Assembly (NCBI GenBank): GCA_031082285.1
Contig: JAVHLK010000041.1
Span: 1-43,099, forward strand
Direction of reading: 5' to 3'
DNA length: 43,099 bases
DNA from: Desulfomonilaceae bacterium
GTDB taxonomy: Bacteria; Desulfobacterota; Desulfomonilia; Desulfomonilales; Desulfomonilaceae
The notes beneath the pieces were generated by a model, which worked only from the letters and a program-made list of their open reading frames with translations, was not told the origin of the DNA and did no database searches. Within the stretch, counting starts at the first letter, position 1; each line of letters starts with the position of its first letter. Both the position numbers and the translations under genes were made by a program. Of the stretch, positions 34,481-42,047 are shown in pieces.

Positions 34481-34593
34481 GGCCGTAAACCTCACCCGCG
34501 GCGGGAGCCATGTCGGTGAATTCGTATACCAACCGAAATGTCGTGCCGTATACGGGCCGTAAACCTCACCCGCGGCGGGAGCCATGTCGGTGA
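34481..34593. repeat. 39-base direct repeat at the 3' end of the MFS gene
   Basis: A 39-base block that begins GGCCGTAAACCTCACC and ends CATGTCGGTGA occurs at 34481-34519 and again, identical, at 34555-34593. The second copy contains the stop and last codons of the MFS gene; the first is the duplicated copy outside it. Within the second copy CCTCACC and GGTGAGG can pair. A similar 'CCGCGGC..GGGATGTCGGTG' stretch appears near 37275. Confidence 0.8.
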
Positions 34594-35879
34594 GGGTACG
34601 TCTCTTTCATGAGGAACGTGCAGAGGAAAGCGATCAGGCCCCCCCCGAGGAAAACCAGCAGAATGCGGGAATAGGCCTCAATGGGATAGGCTCCTGAAGC
34701 GGTCTGTGGGTAACTGTCCAGCAACAGCCCCGCCACAAGTTGCAGCACGCCTCCGCCGACGAACGGAAAGAGGTTCACCGTACCAACGGATGTTCCCGTG
34801 ATTTCAACAGGAAACAACTCTTTGACGATGGTGATGCTGACCACCCCCGGGGCCAGGGCGGTCGCGGACATGAGCAGAAACAGGAGATACAGGGCCGGTC
34901 GAGGCAATCCCTGGGGAAACAGATTCAAGAACAGCAGGACCAGGGTGAGAAGGCCCGACGACGCGATCAGTACTTTCTTGCGGCTGCGAAACACCCGTTC
35001 CGAGAGATACGCCATAATGGGGCTGCCCACCAATATCCCCACGGACAACATGTTGAGGACGCCGCCGGCCTCCGCTTTCGACATGCCGTAGACGTGTATC
35101 AGGTAGGGACCTGCCCACAGGCCGCCGAACGAAAAGAACACGCCCATGGAAAACACCGACCAGAAAGCCGCGGCCCAGAAGTACTTTTCGGAAAGCACCT
35201 GACGCACGCCCTCCCAGAGCGGGATCCGTCGTGAAGGTCCGAGGGTCTTCCCGTAGACCGGGTCTATCTCTTCCAATGAAGGCCAGCCCATGTCTCCGGG
35301 GGTATTGCGAACCACGAGCCACACAAGGCCGGCAAGGACCAGCGTGCCGAAACCGATGAGTTCGAACGTGGTTCGCCACCCGACCAGGCCGGTGATGAAA
35401 GCAAGCGGCGCGGCCGCGGTGAGTGCTCCGAGCCCGCCCACGGACAGCAGGATGCCGTTCATTCGCGTGAACTCGGTGACTCGAAACCACCCGGACAATA
35501 TCTTCATTGTCGGGGTAAACGCCATGCCGGCACCAAAACCGACCAGTACGCGGCCAAGCAACGCGATTTCCAGCGTCGGCGACAGACCGAAGAGAATGCT
35601 CCCCACCGCGGCGAGGAGCACGAAAACGGTCACGCTCTTCCGCGGACCGAGCGTGTCGGAGAGAAGTCCGGCAGGAAATTGAATGGCCGCATAGCTGTAG
35701 AAATACGTCGACGCGAGCAATCCCACGAGGCCCGCGGAAATACCGAACGACTCCTGAATGTCCACCGCCACCACGGCCGGACATACTCGATGGAAAAATG
35801 CCGACAGGTAGGTCAAGGCCATTACGCCGAATATCAACCAGCGGTACCGCAACACCTTTTGGCTTGTGGACATGGGCAT
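34566..35879 (-). CDS. MFS transporter
   Basis: About 437 residues and twelve predicted membrane segments. The frame is open to 35966, but the protein-like part begins at the cluster of ATGs at 35885, 35879 and 35873; the choice among them is uncertain (GGAG lies just upstream). Family features: 'GLLSDTLGPRKSVTVF' (the MFS loop 2-3 motif G-x-L-x-D-x-x-G-x-R), 'GRVLVGFGAGMAFTPTMKI' and 'WRTTFELIG' in the motif of helix 5. Overall it resembles the anion:cation symporter/GlpT-like set; substrate unknown. Divergent from the DUF89 gene. Confidence 0.85.
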   Translation of the reverse strand: MPMSTSQKVLRYRWLIFGVMALTYLSAFFHRVCPAVVAVDIQESFGISAGLVGLLASTYFYSYAAIQFPAGLLSDTLGPRKSVTVFVLLAAVGSILFGLSPTLEIALLGRVLVGFGAGMAFTPTMKILSGWFRVTEFTRMNGILLSVGGLGALTAAAPLAFITGLVGWRTTFELIGFGTLVLAGLVWLVVRNTPGDMGWPSLEEIDPVYGKTLGPSRRIPLWEGVRQVLSEKYFWAAAFWSVFSMGVFFSFGGLWAGPYLIHVYGMSKAEAGGVLNMLSVGILVGSPIMAYLSERVFRSRKKVLIASSGLLTLVLLFLNLFPQGLPRPALYLLFLLMSATALAPGVVSITIVKELFPVEITGTSVGTVNLFPFVGGGVLQLVAGLLLDSYPQTASGAYPIEAYSRILLVFLGGGLIAFLCTFLMKETYPHRHGSRRG

Positions 35880-36151
35880 GAACATGACTCCGACGCCGGA
35901 CGCGCGCAAGCCGGCGCCCGCGGAAATTTGACGACGTGCCCGCGAACGCCGGCGGTACGCCGACAAGCGTTAAACTTATCAATAATGTTTCTTCAAGTAA
36001 ACCTCCCGCCACGCGGGCCGACTGTGGGATCAACTCTCCCGAGGGGCTCACGAAACTTTCGTCCTTTGCGGAAATCTCGTAAGATGGCAAGCAATCGCCG
36101 GGACAGCCGAAATCTTGCGTGCCGGCGACACCGGAACGATGAGGATACGCC

Positions 36152-37039
36152 ATGCTGCTTCAGCCCGATTGTATCGGATGCATCTACAAGGCTTCTCTGT
36201 CGGGAATCAGAGAACTGACGACGGACGACGGCCTGACCAAGGAACTCATTTCAGAGATTCTGCGGATCCCCGGGATTACGCGGCCGGCCTGGGATTTGAC
36301 GAGTCCGGAGGTATTTGAGCCTGCCTTGGGTCTCATTTCCCGTTCCTTCGCCACTCCCGATCCTTTCCGATCCATGAAAGACAGGCAGAACGAAAAAGGC
36401 ATGCAACTCCTCCCCCAGCTGAGAAACCTTGTGAAGGAATCCGACGACCCGCTCTCCACGGCCGCGAATCTGGCCATTATCGGCAACTCCCTCGACCTCA
36501 TGTGGTCGGGCGGATCCGTGGACGTTGAACCTCTCGTACGCAAGGAACTCGAACGCAGGCCGGCTCCGAAGCATTTCCGTCTCCTTGAACAAAGGCTCAT
36601 AGAGAGCCGCACGGTCTTGATCTTCGCGGATAATTGCGGGGAGATCGTGTTTGACAAGGTGTTTCTCGAAACCGTCCGTACGGTCTGCGATCCCGAGATC
36701 TACTACGTGGTACGAAGCGTTCCCGCGCTGAACGACGCCACGTTGGAAGATGCCCGTCTCGTTGGTTTGGACGCGCTCGCTCACCCCATCGAAAACGGTA
36801 TTCAAGGACCGTTGCCGGGAACGGTTCTTTCCAGATGTTCGCAAGACGTAAGGGACCTCACTGAGAAGGCCGATCTGATCATCTCCAAGGGCGGCGGGAA
36901 TTTCGACAGCCTTGAAGAAGCGACCCATCTGCACGACAAGATGCTCTTCATGCTCATGAGCAAGTGCGTTCCTTACTGCCGGTATTTCGGCACCGAGATG
37001 TTCGATCCCATTCTGTCTCCACCCAAAAGACCGGTTTGA
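36152..37039 (+). CDS. DUF89 / ARMT1-like metal-dependent phosphatase
   Basis: 295 residues. Starts 'LLQPDCIGCIYKASL' with the CxxC typical of the bacterial and archaeal DUF89 subfamily. The active-site blocks are 'IFADNCGEIVFDKVFLE' (D-N-x-G-E) and 'IISKGGGNFDSLEE' (normally K-G-x-G-N-F-E). Members hydrolyse phosphate from damaged or side-product metabolites such as sugar phosphates. A GAGGA ribosome site lies upstream. The end overlaps nothing; a 464-base gap follows. Confidence 0.88.
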   Translation: MLLQPDCIGCIYKASLSGIRELTTDDGLTKELISEILRIPGITRPAWDLTSPEVFEPALGLISRSFATPDPFRSMKDRQNEKGMQLLPQLRNLVKESDDPLSTAANLAIIGNSLDLMWSGGSVDVEPLVRKELERRPAPKHFRLLEQRLIESRTVLIFADNCGEIVFDKVFLETVRTVCDPEIYYVVRSVPALNDATLEDARLVGLDALAHPIENGIQGPLPGTVLSRCSQDVRDLTEKADLIISKGGGNFDSLEEATHLHDKMLFMLMSKCVPYCRYFGTEMFDPILSPPKRPV

Positions 37040-37503
37040 CCCATCGTGAACGCACGGTCACGAGCTTGCGAATCTCGGCAAGTCCCAGTGGTACGGCATC
37101 GGAGATTGGATTTGCCGCGGGCATAGGTCGCGGCTGCTTCGGACTGCGTACCGCTTGGCGAGGATCAGGAGATTTCCTCGTTCGCCGATAATCCTCCAAG
37201 TCCTCTGGTTCATAGAGCGGAGCGGCGGCACGCTGGTTCGGCTGCTTAAAGACATTCAATCTCTATTCTGACTACGCCGCGGCCGGGATGTCGGTGGGAT
37301 TGCGCTACCGAGGTAGGACAAGCCGGCATTCTCATGCTTAACAATAGGAATTCAGCAGTGATGACGAATGGTCAGCAGTCGAATTGTTCTGATAAAAAGA
37401 TCGTAAGAACGTCACGTTGCGCCTCTTGCTTTTGCGGGAGGATTGACAGCCCGATTTCAATGACGGACAATTGAGTAAATTTCTGTGAGAGGGGGTATTA
37501 GTA
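37040..37503. other. Gap between the DUF89 and rhodanese genes
   Basis: No convincing gene. Open frames here are short and in unnatural frames. It contains a 'CGCGGCCGGGATGTCGGTGGG' like stretch near 37280 similar to the direct repeat at 34481. From about 37340 on the base composition becomes visibly more AT-rich ('TTAACAATAGGAATTCAGC'), which may mark the left edge of acquired DNA. The end holds the ribosome site of the rhodanese gene (AGGGGG eight bases before the ATG). Confidence 0.45.
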
Positions 37504-37818
37504 ATGGCAAACCCTGAACGTATTAGTCCAAAAGATGCTTATGAGAAATCGAACCGCGGAGCGCTCCTCGTCTGTGCTTACGACGACGATGACAGGTTCG
37601 GACGGTTGCACCTCGAAGGAGCCATCTCGTTCACGGAGTTCAGATCTAAACTTCCTTCGCTGTCCAAAGATCAGGAGATCATCTTTTATTGCGCGTGACC
37701 GCAAGAGGCGACGGCTGCCGGTCAGGCAGCCAAGCACCTGGAAAAAGGTTATACCAATGTCAAAGTCCTCGGCGGTGGTGTGGACGGGTGGAAAGCGGCT
37801 GGTTATCGACTCGTTTGA
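37504..37818 (+). CDS. Selenocysteine-type rhodanese (sulfurtransferase) with in-frame TGA
   Basis: 104 residues if the TGA at 37696-37698 is read as selenocysteine (position 65). The frame runs MANPERISPKDAYEK to 'EIIFYCA', the TGA, then 'PQEATAAGQAAKHLEKG' and 'NVKVLGGGVDGWKAAGY', a complete single rhodanese domain with a normal C-terminal half and stop. In cysteine homologues the motif is YCACPxEATSA, so TGA falls exactly on the catalytic cysteine. Both halves are in one frame with no other lesion. A SECIS-like hairpin follows the TGA. Role: transfer of sulfane sulfur (or selenium) between donors; a Sec nucleophile would raise reactivity. Neighbours include a zinc-ribbon MBL-fold protein. 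A simple nonsense mutation is the alternative, but much less likely given the position and hairpin. Confidence 0.85.
37713..37731 (+). promoter_or_regulatory. Bacterial SECIS-like hairpin of the rhodanese gene
   Basis: GGCTGCC-GGTCA-GGCAGCC: a perfect 7-bp stem, starting 14 bases after the TGA, with the loop beginning GGUC. Escherichia coli fdhF SECIS has an apical GGUC loop in which the G and U bind SelB. Here the first loop G is 22 bases after the UGA, inside the spacing used by bacterial SECIS elements. It also encodes part of the protein (residues 71-76), as bacterial SECIS must. Confidence 0.75.
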
Positions 37819-37824
37819 CGGAAT

Positions 37825-37990
37825 TTAGCAGCCGCAGATCCTCACATACTTCTGCTTCGGCTCAGCCACTGGTTTGACGCCGTTGTGGATGGGGAGGTAC
37901 TTCTGTCCAAGTCGGGAATTTCCCGGAATGAACCCTGAGCGGACTCTTGGCTTGGAATACGCACTGCTCCGCCGCGATGACGATTAGGCA
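37825..37990 (-). other. Protein-like fragment on the minus strand
   Basis: Between the rhodanese and MBL genes the minus strand reads 'SGFIPGNSRLGQKYLPIH', 'NGVKPVAEPKQKY' and ends 'VRICGC' then TAA (37825-37827). Composition and codon use look like a real C-terminus. I cannot assign a family or a start, so it may be a gene remnant. Confidence 0.25.
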
Positions 37991-38053
37991 CGAGGGCTGG
38001 AATGGTGCGGCTTAGTGAAATGGGAAAAATACGGCTATGGGGAGGGACCGAAT

Positions 38054-38788
38054 ATGCCGGACGTGGATCTCCAGGCAATCAGAGTTAAGCAAACAAATCA
38101 ATACGTCTGCACGGTCTGCGGATTCAACATGGTTGGGTATTACACTGAGTACTGCCCGTTTTGCGGCGCTCACCAGCGTAACTTCATCGCCTCGGAGAAG
38201 TGCTCGCAAAGGTACAGGGTCCAAGGCACGCGGGTGAACGAAAAGGTCACAAGGCTCCAATCAGTGCCTTCTCTGGGTTTGGAACATGCAGCATATAGGA
38301 TCGAGACGGATGGCGGTGCGTACTGGATCGATTGTCCGTCGTCTTTTGATGCGCGTCTGGACCCTGTTGAAGCTATAATCTTCACCCACCATCACTTCCT
38401 GGGAGCTTCAAATCTGTACCGAGACCTGTTCCTCGCCCGCGTGCGAATCCATGAACTGGACTCGCTCCACAAGATATGCAAACCCTTCACTTTTGACGAG
38501 CTGTTCACTGAGAATTTCAAGATTGGTGAGATTGAGGCGTTTCATATTGGAGGTCACACACCGGGGTTCACATTCTATGTCTTCGAGGATGTTCTATTCA
38601 TTTGCGATTACGTCTTCCTAAAGGGTGAGGGTGCGGCGCTCAATCCCTTCGGACCTCCTGTGGAGACAAGAGATGGGTTCAATAAAATGATGAGCCTAAT
38701 AAAGGATAGGGACATAAGCACTGTGTGCGGGTACAGGTATGTGACCGATTTCGCGTTGTGGAAGCAAAGAACCGATTTAATACCATAA
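38054..38788 (+). CDS. Zinc-ribbon plus metallo-beta-lactamase-fold protein with altered metal site
   Basis: 244 residues from the ATG at 38054, which has GGGGAGGGA at good spacing; a GTG at 38015 is possible but weaker. The N-terminus has a rubredoxin-like ribbon ('CTVCGF' ... 'CPFCGA', about 20-45). The MBL part has 'IIFTHHHFLGASNLY' where H-x-H-x-D-H is expected: the first two histidines are kept but the D-H pair is replaced by L-G. 'IGGHTPGFTFYVF' and 'FICDYVF' keep the third histidine and the bridging aspartate region. It is therefore an MBL protein with an incomplete dinuclear site, perhaps mononuclear. It lies downstream of the rhodanese on the same strand. Rhodanese-MBL pairs are common in persulfide metabolism, but this gene is not an ordinary persulfide dioxygenase. 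Confidence 0.8.
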   Translation: MPDVDLQAIRVKQTNQYVCTVCGFNMVGYYTEYCPFCGAHQRNFIASEKCSQRYRVQGTRVNEKVTRLQSVPSLGLEHAAYRIETDGGAYWIDCPSSFDARLDPVEAIIFTHHHFLGASNLYRDLFLARVRIHELDSLHKICKPFTFDELFTENFKIGEIEAFHIGGHTPGFTFYVFEDVLFICDYVFLKGEGAALNPFGPPVETRDGFNKMMSLIKDRDISTVCGYRYVTDFALWKQRTDLIP

Positions 38789-38846
38789 GACCTATTCGTC
38801 ACATTCAACGGCGAAGAAGTCCCCGCGTCGGCACTGGGAGGAGTTC

Positions 38847-39320
38847 ATGCAGAGGATCACCCCGCATTTATGGTTTGACAAAGAGGCTAAAGAGGCAGCC
38901 GAATTCTACACTTCCGTTTTCCCCGAATCAAAGATCAAGGGGACAACCACGATCCATAACACCCCCTCCGGTTCGGTGGATATCGTTACCATCGAACTCC
39001 TGGGACAGGAATTTATGCTGATTTCCGCAGGTCCTCTTTTCAAGTTCACTGAAGCGATCTCGTTCATGATCCACTGCGATACCCAAGAAGAGATAGACTA
39101 CTACTGGCAGAGGCTTTCCGCCGTACCGGAAGCAGAGCAGTGCGGTTGGCTCAAGGACAAGTACGGCCTTTCATGGCAGATTGTTCCCACCGTAATGGAT
39201 GAGATGATGAGAGAGAAAGACGAGAAGAAACTCGCGCGGGTGACCGAAGCATTTCTCAAAATGAAAAAGTTCGACATTGCAGCCCTCAAGAGGGCTTACG
39301 AGGGGCGCGGTCAGGATTGA
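38847..39320 (+). CDS. VOC-family protein, PhnB / 3-demethylubiquinone methyltransferase-like
   Basis: 157 residues. 'ITPHLWFDKEAKEAAEFYTSVFP' is the hallmark start of the PhnB-like glyoxalase fold, with 'NTPSGSVDIVTIEL' and the closing 'CGWLKDKYGLSWQIVPT'. Family members are often misnamed 3-demethylubiquinone-9 3-methyltransferase; real activity is unknown. A GGAGG ribosome site precedes the ATG. A 12-base inverted repeat of a dead REP element starts two bases after its stop. Confidence 0.9.
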   Translation: MQRITPHLWFDKEAKEAAEFYTSVFPESKIKGTTTIHNTPSGSVDIVTIELLGQEFMLISAGPLFKFTEAISFMIHCDTQEEIDYYWQRLSAVPEAEQCGWLKDKYGLSWQIVPTVMDEMMREKDEKKLARVTEAFLKMKKFDIAALKRAYEGRGQD

Positions 39321-39321
39321 T

Positions 39322-39695
39322 ATATTGGCATTTGATTGCGGGGTAGTTTGCCGGCAAGGAGAGGATGCATTCACTCTCCGGGCGCGGTGTATCATGTGAT
39401 GCTGCGCGGGAACGCCGGCCGGGATCTTTTCTTTGACGAGTCGGAGCGGATTCGTTTCTACGATCTGTTGGAAGAAGGAGTCAACCAATTTGATATACGC
39501 ATCACTGCACTGTGATCGCCCATCTCGTTTGGTCTGAAGACCTCCTGGCCCTGATTGACCTGTGCATGCGACTGGGCCGTGATCTAAGCAGCCTCAGTCG
39601 AGCGGTCAATCGTCTGCGTACACGGGCGGAAACGAATCCCCGTCTCGCGGTGGAGCTTGAGAGGATAAGACAAGACCTGACATAAATGCCAATAT
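39322..39695. repeat. 12-base inverted repeat flanking the REP transposase remnant
   Basis: ATATTGGCATTT (39322-39333) and AAATGCCAATAT (39684-39695) are perfect inverted copies bracketing the transposase fossil. The same ATGCCAATAT followed by CTCAAGCCTG recurs at 40163-40172, matching the TCAAGCTTGACTCTGACCC at 39697-39715. These look like the ends of one REP-transposase element family. Confidence 0.65.
39354..39685 (+). pseudogene. Remnant of a REP-associated tyrosine transposase
   Basis: The first piece reads 'IHSPGAVYHVMLRGNAGRD' then 'LFFDESERIRFYDLLEEGV' and stops at 39513; this is the conserved start of the Y1 REP transposases ('PGAVYHVMSRGN'). The second piece, in another frame, reads 'MRLGRDLSSLSRAVNRL' to TAA at 39683-39685, the DnaA-like C-terminal tail. 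The middle with the catalytic histidines and tyrosine is deleted. Confidence 0.75.
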
Positions 39696-39696
39696 G

Positions 39697-40035
39697 TCAA
39701 GCTTGACTCTGACCCAGGTTGGCCTTTTCGGTGGGTATCAAGTCCCTTTTGGTCCCCTCGTGGCCAGGTTGACCGCCGGGCTTGCGCTTCTTGGATTTCA
39801 TGGGCGGCCGAGCCTTCGGTTTGGCAGCAGGTCCGTCCGATGAGGGAGGCTTCGAGGAATTGGATGAGTCCCGAGTGAGAACCGCTATCTTGTGTTCCAA
39901 CTGGTTCACCTGAGCCGTGAGATACTCCACGGTCGGCACGAGCTGCAGGATCAAGACAACGGCTGCCTCCGGATTCTCGTACACGAGTGCTGCGGCTTCT
40001 TCCCTGGTCATGGGGAGGAGCCAAAACCCATCCAT
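39697..40035 (-). pseudogene. IS66-family transposase fragment (N-terminal part)
   Basis: About 105 residues: 'MTREEAAALVYENPEAAV', then a leucine-zipper-like stretch with 'LTAQVNQLEHKIAVL', then 'DSSNSSKPPSSDGPAAKPK' and 'KKRKPGGQPGHEGTKR'. This is the start of IS66 TnpC. The true protein of about 500 residues breaks off at about 39715 where the REP-type end sequence begins. TnpA and TnpB of IS66 are absent. Confidence 0.85.
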
Positions 40036-40489
40036 AAGATCTTGTCAATAGGTAATGAAAAGCGTGCGCGACATCGCGCGACTAGAAAAGGTCGAAAAAT
40101 GGCGCATTCCCCAAGATCACCCTACACCGGGGGGATCGCGGTGAACGATTAAATATACGCAGATGCCAATATCTCAAGCCTGCCCCCGACATGACATCCG
40201 GCATCAGATTCTGTCCCGACACCTCCCGACGGCCAATTTCCGTGCATTCCTCTTCTCCCCCCACTACATCCTACCTCCAAGGGCCCATCGTCATGGATCA
40301 ACTACAGATCCCAAAGGACTCCTATACCCAAACAGTCACCGGCATTCTCCACCATGACATCAGTCAGCTATCCTTCTTTGCGTTCGTACTGTCAATCTTC
40401 ATCGCTGAGAGAAAAAAGGTTGCGCGGAAAACTATCCTGATATATGGAACTAAGCACGGGAAGATTCGAGGAAGTAGGAAGGGAGAGAG
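40036..40489. other. Gap upstream of the methyltransferase
   Basis: No gene I can support. It contains a third REP-element end (40163-40172), a short palindromic region at 40060-40080 (GCGCGAC repeats) and a frame of 74 codons from ATG 40293 that overlaps the methyltransferase start. That frame has no ribosome site and no recognisable family; it contains a hydrophobic stretch 'LSFFAFVLSIFIA'. The last bases are the ribosome site AAGGGAGAGAG of the next gene. Confidence 0.4.
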
Positions 40490-41602
40490 ATGCCAGGCAA
40501 CCGCGCCATACGTCTGATAGACGCATTCTCCGGCTGCGGTGGAATGACGCTTGGCTTCGTGCGTCTCTCAAAAGGCTCCTTCAAACCGGTGTGGGCCAAC
40601 GACATCAACCAGTACGCCGCCGACTCCTACAACGCAAATTTTGGAAATCACTGTCACGTCGGAGACATAGTAGACCTACTGGAAGATTCGACCACCAAAA
40701 TTCCCCAGGCAGAGATCGTAATAGGCGGGCCTCCTTGTCAGGGTTTCAGCCTTCTGAACAAGGGGCGTAACGGCGATCCGCGCAAGCATCTCTGGCGGCC
40801 ATTTCTGGAAATCGTCCGAAGGTCGGAAGCGGCCTGTTTTCTAATGGAAAATGTACCTCAACTGCTTGGCTCACCGGAGTTCAAGGCGATCCTGGCCCAA
40901 GCCGTGAGTATGGGATTCTGGGTCGCTTCAGCCAAGCTATGCGCGGCAGACTATGGCGTGCCTCAGACTCGCCACAGGGCATTTGTGCTCGGCTGCAACT
41001 TCGCAGATCCTTCTTGGTACTTCCCGCCGAGGAAGACTCATTATGATCCCACTAACGGCTACTTACAGAGCGCGCCGAACCTCCGAAGCGCCGAATACGC
41101 CGAACATGCGGTACCGTGGACGAACACACGTGACGCGATTGCGGATCTCCCCAGGCCAGAGGGTACCGAAATCCGAAAGGAGCCTGGGCCGCTTGATCTT
41201 CATTTCGGCCGTAATCCCACCGAGAAGAGCATGGCAAGGTATAGAGCGATTCCCGATGAAGGAATGAATAGATTCGACCTTCAAGAGAGAGCGCTGGAGC
41301 TTACTCCGGAATGCTGGATCAAGAAGAAAAGCGGTGGAACGGATCTCTTTGGTCGCCTATGGTGGAATCGTCCAGCTTTTACCATAAGGACAGAGTTTTA
41401 TAAGCCTGAGAAGGGCCGGTACCTTCATCCAGAGCAACACCGACCCATAACCCACCGAGAGGCGGCCCGATTCCAATCCTTCCCAGATGACTTCGTTTTC
41501 AAGGGAACCAAGATCGAGATAGCCAAGCAGATAGGGAACGCCGTGCCTCCGTTGTTAGCGGCGAGCATAGCCGACGTCATTCACGAAATGTTCCTGGATT
41601 GA
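40490..41602 (+). CDS. DNA (cytosine-5-)-methyltransferase, type II R-M
   Basis: 370 residues. Methylates cytosine at C5 within a target site. Motif I is 'DAFSGCGGMTLGF' (11-23), motif IV 'GGPPCQGFS' with the catalytic C83, motif VI 'MENVPQLL' (E120-N121-V122), motif VIII 'QTRHRAFVLG', motif IX 'RPAFTIRTE' and motif X 'IGNAVPP'. The variable target-recognition region is about 180-300. It lies nine bases before vsr and 410 before the HNH endonuclease, so the three form a restriction-modification cassette, probably expressed as one operon. Confidence 0.95.
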   Translation: MPGNRAIRLIDAFSGCGGMTLGFVRLSKGSFKPVWANDINQYAADSYNANFGNHCHVGDIVDLLEDSTTKIPQAEIVIGGPPCQGFSLLNKGRNGDPRKHLWRPFLEIVRRSEAACFLMENVPQLLGSPEFKAILAQAVSMGFWVASAKLCAADYGVPQTRHRAFVLGCNFADPSWYFPPRKTHYDPTNGYLQSAPNLRSAEYAEHAVPWTNTRDAIADLPRPEGTEIRKEPGPLDLHFGRNPTEKSMARYRAIPDEGMNRFDLQERALELTPECWIKKKSGGTDLFGRLWWNRPAFTIRTEFYKPEKGRYLHPEQHRPITHREAARFQSFPDDFVFKGTKIEIAKQIGNAVPPLLAASIADVIHEMFLD

Positions 41603-41610
41603 GGCTGAGA

Positions 41611-42047
41611 ATGGCCGACGTCCTCCCGTCGGGGGAGCGGAGTCAGATCATGTCCCGCGTCAAAGGCGCTGATACCGGCCGAGAGCTGCTAGTTCGTTCA
41701 ATAATTCACCGTATGGGGTATCGCTTTCGTGTCCATCACCGAGATTTGCCAGGCAGTCCAGACATAGTTCCACCCCGACATCGCGAGGTGATCTTTGTGC
41801 ATGGCTGCTTCTGACGTGGACACGAGGGATGCCGACGCGCGAAACGCCCCGCTACCAATGAGACTTTTTGGAATAACAAGCTTGATGGCTATATAGAAAG
41901 AGACAAGCGATTCAAGACGGAACTCCGCCGACGGGGTGGAAGGTTCTTGCGGTGTGGGGATGCGAAACCCACATACCAGAGAAGCTAATCTCAACGCTGA
42001 GCACTTCTTTAGATGAGCAATCAAACAAAAGCGAGCCGGCGAGCTGA
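41611..42047 (+). pseudogene. vsr: Very-short-patch-repair endonuclease gene, disrupted
   Basis: From the ATG at 41611: 'MADVLPSGERSQIMSRVKG', then 'TGRELLVRSIIHRMGYRFR', 'HHRDLPGSPDIV' and 'VIFVHGCF'. At 41812-41814 there is TGA where Vsr has the conserved tryptophan of HGCFWH, i.e. TGG to TGA. The frame continues '...GHEGCRRAKRP...NETFWNNKLDGYIERDKRFKTEL'. Then a one-base loss near 41932-41940 shifts the frame: the next frame reads 'WKVLAVWGCETHIPEKL'. Vsr nicks T:G mismatches that arise when 5-methylcytosine deaminates, and commonly accompanies C5 methyltransferases. Two lesions make it inactive, unless they are sequence errors. Confidence 0.85.

Noticed and set aside
40293-40517. 74-codon open frame upstream of the methyltransferase, possibly a controller protein
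   Set aside because: No ribosome site, no helix-turn-helix and no family resemblance; its end overlaps the methyltransferase start. Described only as part of the gap.
41812-41814. TGA in vsr as a second selenocysteine codon
   Set aside because: It lies at a conserved tryptophan (HGCFWH), not a cysteine, no SECIS-like hairpin follows, and a frameshift occurs downstream. A TGG-to-TGA mutation is the simple explanation.
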